This document shows, piece by piece, positions 58,723 to 64,000 of a stretch of DNA of 64,000 nt. Every line of letters begins with the position of its first letter. Within the stretch, counting starts at the first letter, position 1. Source of the DNA: Neobacillus sp. SuZ13 (GTDB taxonomy: Bacteria; Bacillota; Bacilli; Bacillales; Cytobacillaceae); contig NZ_CP126107.1 of NCBI RefSeq assembly GCF_030123365.1, forward strand, positions 4,301,501 through 4,365,500, written 5' to 3'. The position numbers and the translations under genes were made by a program. Below the pieces are notes generated by a model that saw only the letters and a list, made by a program, of their open reading frames with translations, had not been told where the DNA came from and did no database searches.

Positions 58723-60441
58723 CTAACGATTAAGTCGTGTCAGTGCTCCGCTTCCACTTTTCTTACTCTCTGCGGCTAAATATAATAATTCTTCAGCATG
58801 TTTTTTAGTGAGATCGGTTATTTCAGATCCAGATATCATCCTGCCAATTTCATTGATTTTATCTTCAAGCTGCAAAGGAGTTACAGACGTCTTTGTTCTT
58901 CCACCTTTAATAACCTTGGAAATAAACAAGTGGGTATCGGCCATTGCAGCAACCTGTGGCAAATGCGAAATACATAACACCTGGGAAAGACTTGCCACCT
59001 TATAGATTTTCTCGGCAATTGACTGAGCCACTCTGCCGCTGACCCCTGTATCAACTTCATCAAAAATAATCGATGTCACACCTTGATGCTGGGAGAAAAT
59101 ACTTTTTAGAGCCAGCATAATTCGTGATAATTCCCCTCCAGATGCAACTTTTGACAGGGGCTTTAATGGCTCACCAGGATTTGTGGAAATATAAAATTCG
59201 ACATGATCCACTCCATTTTTGGTAAACTGCATGGTATTAGATTCAAAGCGAATTTCAAAAACGGTTTTCTCCATATACAATTCTTTTAGCTCTTTATGTA
59301 TTAACTTTGTAAGTTTATCTGCCCATTTCAGACGGATTTCTGTTAACTGTTTTGCTTCAAGCATTAAGTCTTTTTTTATCGAGGCTAATTCTTTTTCTAA
59401 TTCGCTTATATGCGTTTCTTTATTTTGTAATGTTTCAATTTCCTCTTCAATTTTCCCTGCGTATTCTAATATTTCATCAATTGTTTTACCGTATTTTCGT
59501 TTAAGACGATTTATTTCATTTAGGCGATCTTCAATTTCATGCAATCGCTGCGGATCGAACTCCAATGCATCTAATTCAGTTCTTAAGGATCGTGCAGCAT
59601 CCTCCAATTGGTAATAGCTATTTGATACAGCTTCGTATATGTCCTTATACGCGCTATCAATAGAAGCAGCATCCTCAAGATGCCCCATGACCATACTAAT
59701 CCAATCAAGTCCCTTTTGTTCCCCCTGTAAAGCCGTATGACTCGATTGCAGGGCTTCAAACACCCGTTCAAAATTATTTAGTTTTCTTTTTTCTTCAAAA
59801 AGTTCTTCATCTTCATTAATCTTTAAATTTGCATTTTGGATTTCATCCAATTGAAATGAAATGAGATCAAGCCGGTGGGCCGTCTGCTGGTCATTTTCAC
59901 TTAATGCTTTTAACCTTTGTAATGTTTGCTCATAGCGTCGAAAAACTTGCAGGTATTCTCCTTGGGAAGGGTAAATATCATCTGCACCAAATTGATCAAG
60001 CAATGTTAAGTGTCTCGACTCATCCATTAATTCTTGATGCTCATGCTGTCCGTGAATATCAACCAGTGTTGACCCAATTTCCCTAAGTGTGGAAATCGTC
60101 ACTAACTTCCCATTCACCCGGCAAATACTTTTACCCGAATGGGAAATATCTCTTCGTAAAATAACCATTCCTTCATCAACGTCGATTCCAAATTCTAAAG
60201 CTTTAGAAATGACAGGATGATTACTATCTTCTAGCTGGAAAAGTCCTTCAATTTCGGCTCTCTCTTCCCCATGCCGGACAAATTCTGCAGATCCTCTCCC
60301 GCCAACTAATAAGTGAATGGCATCAATAATGATTGATTTTCCTGCCCCAGTCTCTCCCGTTAAAACCGTTAATCCCTTCGAAAAAGTTACAGACAAGTTT
60401 TCGATAATAGCGAAGTTTTTAATAGATAATTCTGCTAACAA
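58723..60441 (-). CDS. recN: DNA repair protein RecN
   Basis: 572 residues from a TTG at 60441 with GGGGGA seven bases upstream; a frame open to 60456 adds five residues and overlaps the argR stop. SMC-like: Walker A GETGAGKSIII near residue 32, Walker B/signature VASGGELSRIMLALKS and VIFDEVDTGVSG in the C-terminal half, and a long coiled coil (about 150-345) with NNFERVFEALQSS-type heptads. It gathers broken DNA ends early in recombination. It lies 16 bp after argR, so it is cotranscribed. Confidence 0.96.
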   Translation of the reverse strand: MLAELSIKNFAIIENLSVTFSKGLTVLTGETGAGKSIIIDAIHLLVGGRGSAEFVRHGEERAEIEGLFQLEDSNHPVISKALEFGIDVDEGMVILRRDISHSGKSICRVNGKLVTISTLREIGSTLVDIHGQHEHQELMDESRHLTLLDQFGADDIYPSQGEYLQVFRRYEQTLQRLKALSENDQQTAHRLDLISFQLDEIQNANLKINEDEELFEEKRKLNNFERVFEALQSSHTALQGEQKGLDWISMVMGHLEDAASIDSAYKDIYEAVSNSYYQLEDAARSLRTELDALEFDPQRLHEIEDRLNEINRLKRKYGKTIDEILEYAGKIEEEIETLQNKETHISELEKELASIKKDLMLEAKQLTEIRLKWADKLTKLIHKELKELYMEKTVFEIRFESNTMQFTKNGVDHVEFYISTNPGEPLKPLSKVASGGELSRIMLALKSIFSQHQGVTSIIFDEVDTGVSGRVAQSIAEKIYKVASLSQVLCISHLPQVAAMADTHLFISKVIKGGRTKTSVTPLQLEDKINEIGRMISGSEITDLTKKHAEELLYLAAESKKSGSGALTRLNR

Positions 60442-60456
60442 GGAACATTCCCCCAA

Positions 60457-60906
60457 TTAAAGCATATCTAGGAACCGATTTGTGATAACTTCAGTATCCT
60501 CTGGAGTTCGGCAAATAATTAACATGGTATCATCACCGCAGATGGTTCCTAATATTTCTTCCCAATCCAGATTATCAATTAATGCGCCTATGGCCATTGC
60601 ATTACCTGGTAAGCACTTCATGACCAGCAAATGACCTGCTGAATCGATCCGCACAAACGCATCAATTAATGATCTTTTTAATTTTTGTAATGGATTAAAT
60701 CTTTGGTCAGCCGGCAAGCTGTATTTATACCTTCCATCGCTTAAAGGAACTTTAACAAGATGTAATTCCTTAATATCCCTTGAAACCGTGGCTTGGGTTA
60801 TATTGTAGCCCGCATTCTTCAGTTCATCCACTAAATCATCTTGTGTCTCTATGTCATTACTTGCAATAATTTCTCTTATTTTAATATGACGTTGGCCTTT
60901 ATTCAT
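60457..60906 (-). CDS. argR: Arginine repressor
   Basis: 149 residues. The N-terminal winged helix contains IREIIASNDIETQDDLVDELKNAGYNITQATVSRDIKELHLVKV. The C-terminal arginine-binding/hexamer domain contains GTICGDDTMLIICRT. It represses arginine synthesis genes and activates catabolic ones (AhrC in B. subtilis). It is followed closely by recN. I do not see a convincing ARG box in its own 150-bp upstream region. Confidence 0.96.
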   Translation of the reverse strand: MNKGQRHIKIREIIASNDIETQDDLVDELKNAGYNITQATVSRDIKELHLVKVPLSDGRYKYSLPADQRFNPLQKLKRSLIDAFVRIDSAGHLLVMKCLPGNAMAIGALIDNLDWEEILGTICGDDTMLIICRTPEDTEVITNRFLDML

Positions 60907-61048
60907 TGTCTCACCCCATAATCATTAGAAACATTTATCTATGTATTATGTACTAATACGTGCTTCTACCCATATGTTAGCCGATTTTCATAAACTTGTA
61001 CATTTTTTCTTAAAAAACTTACCTGTTGTTTAAGACCTTGAATACGAA

Positions 61049-61076
61049 GAAAAGGATAAGCATTTGCCTATCCCTC
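61049..61076 (-). terminator. Terminator after tlyA
   Basis: GGATAGG and CTTATCC-type arms pair on the minus strand with one mismatch, followed by TTTTCTT. It overlaps the tlyA stop region. Confidence 0.72.
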
Positions 61077-61907
61077 TGAATTTTGTTTTGTTTTAAATTC
61101 TAAATGGGATTCCTTTACAATTTCAACCGGCGTTACAGGTAATTGATTATCGCCCGTTTCCCGTTCCCCTTCCCATTTTAAGTGAAGCAAGTATTCAATA
61201 TTCCCATCACCACCAGTAATTGGTGAAAAGGATAAGTTTTTAATCGTATAACCTTGTTGGATCGCAAAATTTATGATTTTATCAATTACTTGAAGATGCA
61301 CTTTCTCATCTCGGACAATTCCCTTTTTCCCAACCTGCTCACGTCCAGCTTCAAATTGTGGTTTTACTAGAGCCACTACATCACTTCCAGTGACTAAAAG
61401 CGTTTTTAAAACAGGCAAGATTAAAGTTAGCGAGATAAAGGATACATCAATTGTAGCGAAATTCGGCATTTCTCCAATCAAATCAGCAGGTGTGACATAG
61501 CGGAAATTTGTCCTTTCCATCACCACAACTCGTTCATCCTGTCTAAGTTTCCAGGCGAGCTGATTATAACCTACATCCAAGGCATAGGACATCTTTGCTC
61601 CATTTTGAAGTGCACAATCTGTAAAGCCTCCCGTAGACGATCCAATGTCTAAGAGCACTTTATCTGCAACACTTACATCGAAAACTTTTAAGGCCTTCTC
61701 AAGCTTTAATCCCCCACGGCTAACATATGGAAGCACTTTTCCTTTTATAGAAAGCGGGATATCAATTTTGACTTTCTCTCCAGGTTTATCCAACCGCTCT
61801 TCATTTGAATAAACAAGCCCTGCCATAATTGACCTCTTGGCCTTTTCCCTTGTTTCGATTAAACCTCTTTCAACTAGTAATACATCTAACCGTTCTTTAT
61901 TTTTCAT
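61068..61907 (-). CDS. tlyA: TlyA family rRNA 2'-O-methyltransferase
   Basis: 279 residues. An S4 RNA-binding domain at the N-terminus (RLDVLLVERGLIETREKAKRSIMAGLVYSN) is followed by an FtsJ-like methyltransferase domain with the SAM motif LLDIGSSTGGFTDCALQNGA (near 85-105) and DVSFISL near 160. The family methylates 16S/23S rRNA cytidines and is often misnamed hemolysin. It starts 3 bp from the dxs stop, so the two are cotranscribed, matching dxs-yqxC in B. subtilis. Confidence 0.93.
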   Translation of the reverse strand: MKNKERLDVLLVERGLIETREKAKRSIMAGLVYSNEERLDKPGEKVKIDIPLSIKGKVLPYVSRGGLKLEKALKVFDVSVADKVLLDIGSSTGGFTDCALQNGAKMSYALDVGYNQLAWKLRQDERVVVMERTNFRYVTPADLIGEMPNFATIDVSFISLTLILPVLKTLLVTGSDVVALVKPQFEAGREQVGKKGIVRDEKVHLQVIDKIINFAIQQGYTIKNLSFSPITGGDGNIEYLLHLKWEGERETGDNQLPVTPVEIVKESHLEFKTKQNSEG

Positions 61908-61910
61908 TTG

Positions 61911-63806
61911 TTAAGCCCTTTGTTGTTTTTTTCTTGCTAGAATGGAAACCCTTTTGACTACTTCTTCTGTTGTTAAACCAATCTCTTCAAGAAGGGAGTC
62001 AACATCCCCATGTTCGATAAATTTGTCCGGAATTCCGATTCTGTCAATGTGTGAATGATAAAAGCCATGGTTTTGCGCAAACTCAAGAATTGCACTCCCG
62101 AAACCGCCTTGTAAAACAGCCTCCTCAATGGTGAGAATCGGCAAATTTTTTGCAAGTAGATCAGTGAGCATTTTTTCATCTAATGGCTTAATAAAACGGG
62201 CATTTACAACCTTGACGGATATCCTTCTCTTTTCAAGGACCTCAGCAGCTTTTAACGCCATCGGTATAGTGGTTCCAAATGTTAAGATAACTGCATCATC
62301 GCCTTCTTTAAGAACCTCCCATGTACCAATTGGAATATTATGATATTCCTGATCCATTGGAACCCCAAGTCCATTTCCGCGAGGAAATCTCATGGCAATA
62401 GGGCCATCATTATAATTTAGAGCGGTGTATACCATATGTTGGCCTTCGTTTTCATCCTTTGGCATCATTAACACCATATTAGGGACATGTCTTAGAAAAG
62501 CAATGTCAAATACACCTTGATGGGTTTCACCGTCTGCACCAACCAATCCAGCACGGTCGATCCCCATAAAGACATTTAAATTTTGTCTGCATATATCATG
62601 AACAACTTGGTCATAGGCTCGTTGTAAAAAGGTTGAGTATATAGCAAGAAAAGGTTTCATATTTTGTGTAGCTAAACCAGCAGCTACTGTCGCAGCATGT
62701 TGCTCAGCGATCCCAACATCATACATTCTCTCAGGGAATTCACTAGCGAAGCCCTCGAGTTTAGAACCAACAGGCATTGCAGGTGTAATCGCAACAATTC
62801 GGTCATCAGTTCGGGCAAGCTTTCGAACGGTTTCACTCACAAGACTGCTCCAGGCTGGCGGTGGAGTTTTTGCGGGCTTAACGAAGGCGCCTGTGTCCAT
62901 TTTATAAGGTCCAGTTCCATGCCATGTTCCTGTTTTGTCACTTTCCGCTGGTTGGTACCCTTTTCCTTTTTTAGTAATGACGTGCAGAAGGATTGGGCCT
63001 TCTGTCTTTTTGGCATAGCTGAAGTTTTCAAATAACGCTTCAAAGTTATGACCATCAATTGGACCGAGATAGGTAAATCCTAATTCCTCAAAAAACATTC
63101 CTGAAACAAATAAATATTTAAGGCTGTCTTTCACTCTCTCAGCAGTTGCAGCTAATTTCCCACCCACTGCAGGCACTTTTTTCAGCAGTACTTCCAATTC
63201 ATCTTTAACCCATTGGTACTTTCCAGCTGTACGTAATTGGCCAAGGATATTATGAACGGCACCAACATTAGGCGCGATTGACATCTCGTTATCATTTAAA
63301 ATAACAATCATGTCTTTCTTCTCGTGACCTATATGATTTAAGGCTTCCAACGCCATCCCACCAGTTAAGGCACCATCTCCGATGACAGGTATAACAAAAG
63401 ATTTTTCCTTTTTTAAATCTCTAGCTATTGCCATTCCCATCGCCGCTGAAAGAGATGTGGAACTATGACCAGTTTCCCATACATCATGCTCACTCTCATT
63501 TCGTTTCGGGAATCCACATAAGCCTTTATACTGCCGCAATGTATCAAACTCACAAGCCCTGCCAGTCAAAATTTTATGAACATAGGATTGATGTCCCACA
63601 TCCCAAATAATTTTATCTGTAGGACTGTTAAAACATTTATGTAAAGCAATAGTTAATTCGACAACACCCAAATTTGGTCCAATATGGCCTCCAGTAACAG
63701 ACAGCTTTTCAATCAAAAACTTTCGGATATCTTGACTTAAAGCCTCCAATTCGGTATTCGACATGCCTTTTAAAAAGGACGGGTCTTTTATTGATAATAG
63801 ATCCAT
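61911..63806 (-). CDS. dxs: 1-deoxy-D-xylulose-5-phosphate synthase
   Basis: 631 residues from the ATG at 63806 (MDLLSIKDPSFLK); the frame is open to 63872, but those 22 residues are not conserved. The TPP-binding motif GDGALTGGMALEALNHIGHEKKDMIVILNDNEMSI is near residues 150-185, and the transketolase pyrimidine domain has DRAGLVGADGETHQGVFDI near 430. It condenses pyruvate and glyceraldehyde-3-phosphate, the first step of the MEP isoprenoid pathway, and also feeds thiamine and pyridoxal synthesis in some bacteria. It is cotranscribed with tlyA. Confidence 0.96.
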   Translation of the reverse strand: MDLLSIKDPSFLKGMSNTELEALSQDIRKFLIEKLSVTGGHIGPNLGVVELTIALHKCFNSPTDKIIWDVGHQSYVHKILTGRACEFDTLRQYKGLCGFPKRNESEHDVWETGHSSTSLSAAMGMAIARDLKKEKSFVIPVIGDGALTGGMALEALNHIGHEKKDMIVILNDNEMSIAPNVGAVHNILGQLRTAGKYQWVKDELEVLLKKVPAVGGKLAATAERVKDSLKYLFVSGMFFEELGFTYLGPIDGHNFEALFENFSYAKKTEGPILLHVITKKGKGYQPAESDKTGTWHGTGPYKMDTGAFVKPAKTPPPAWSSLVSETVRKLARTDDRIVAITPAMPVGSKLEGFASEFPERMYDVGIAEQHAATVAAGLATQNMKPFLAIYSTFLQRAYDQVVHDICRQNLNVFMGIDRAGLVGADGETHQGVFDIAFLRHVPNMVLMMPKDENEGQHMVYTALNYNDGPIAMRFPRGNGLGVPMDQEYHNIPIGTWEVLKEGDDAVILTFGTTIPMALKAAEVLEKRRISVKVVNARFIKPLDEKMLTDLLAKNLPILTIEEAVLQGGFGSAILEFAQNHGFYHSHIDRIGIPDKFIEHGDVDSLLEEIGLTTEEVVKRVSILARKKQQRA

Positions 63807-64000
63807 TTTTGGACCACTCACTTTCATACGTTTATGCATTCTCTGTTTAGTTGCTGTGTAAAAAGGACACATCCAGAAAATTTAACTTTGATTAAAAAAT
63901 AGCCGCTAACACTTGAGTGATAACGGCACTGACAACGTTTTCTACAATGAAAATAATTATAACACACTTATTTCAATGCCTCAAATTCCATATATTAATG

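Noticed and set aside
1..64000. CRISPR array, tRNA or rRNA genes
   Set aside because: No regularly spaced direct repeats with unique spacers, no tRNA cloverleaf or rRNA sequence was seen on reading through either strand.

Overview
The window is low-GC Gram-positive DNA from an endospore-forming Bacillaceae. It carries spo0A, spoIVB, a DUF2627 gene, a Prli42 gene and a proI T-box, with strong AGGAGG-type ribosome binding sites and many TTG/GTG starts. From about 80 to 36.8 kb and from 56.1 to 63.9 kb the gene order follows, from memory, the Bacillus subtilis yqjQ-to-dxs segment. Neobacillus or a related genus would fit, but I cannot fix the genus by reading.

Layout of the backbone. 0.1-10.8 kb: SDR and metallo-hydrolase genes, T-box-controlled proI, a glycosyltransferase, namA, rnz, zwf, DNA polymerase IV and a tripeptidase-like enzyme. 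11-13 kb: acyl-CoA carboxyltransferase and methylmalonyl-CoA epimerase, then a 31-codon Prli42 gene. 13.3-19.3 kb: L,D-transpeptidase, YqjA-like membrane protein, an arginine-type ABC transporter, an M20 hydrolase and bacilliredoxin BrxB. 19.4-24.6 kb: meaB and the two methylmalonyl-CoA mutase subunits. 24.7-35.1 kb: the branched-chain keto acid operon ptb-bcd-buk-lpdV-bkdAA-bkdAB-bkdB, with its sigma-54 activator bkdR and a clear -24/-12 promoter. Together these genes would degrade Val/Ile/Leu to acyl-CoAs and take propionyl-CoA to succinyl-CoA. 35.3-36.8 kb: yqzF, a glycerophosphodiesterase and a YycC-like small protein. 56.1-63.9 kb: spo0A, spoIVB, recN, argR, tlyA and dxs.

The main discovery candidate lies at 37,041-56,251. 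A 19,211-bp AT-rich integrative element is inserted inside the spo0A coding sequence, in the DNA-binding domain. Its tyrosine recombinase sits next to the junction. The element brings its own spo0A 3' end, so the gene at 56,092-56,883 stays intact. The original 3' end is stranded 19 kb away at 36,881-37,084. The two 3' ends match at 203 of 207 positions, and all four differences are silent third-codon changes. The shared 44-bp core contains a perfect 7-5-7 inverted repeat, and candidate arm sites flank both ends. The cargo looks like a defence island: a C5-cytosine methyltransferase with Vsr and a small DNA-binding-like protein, a McrB/McrC-type pair, a restriction-endonuclease-like protein, two HNH nucleases, a RES-domain protein, a membrane-anchored PLD-like protein, a serine resolvase, and several decayed genes.

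Two families of short repeats are scattered through the backbone. One is a MITE-like element with 12-bp terminal inverted repeats and short flanking direct repeats (three copies). The other is a roughly 120-bp structured repeat (four copies) whose central hairpin changes with complementarity preserved. One copy of the second family is nested inside a copy of the first. I saw no tRNA, rRNA or CRISPR array.
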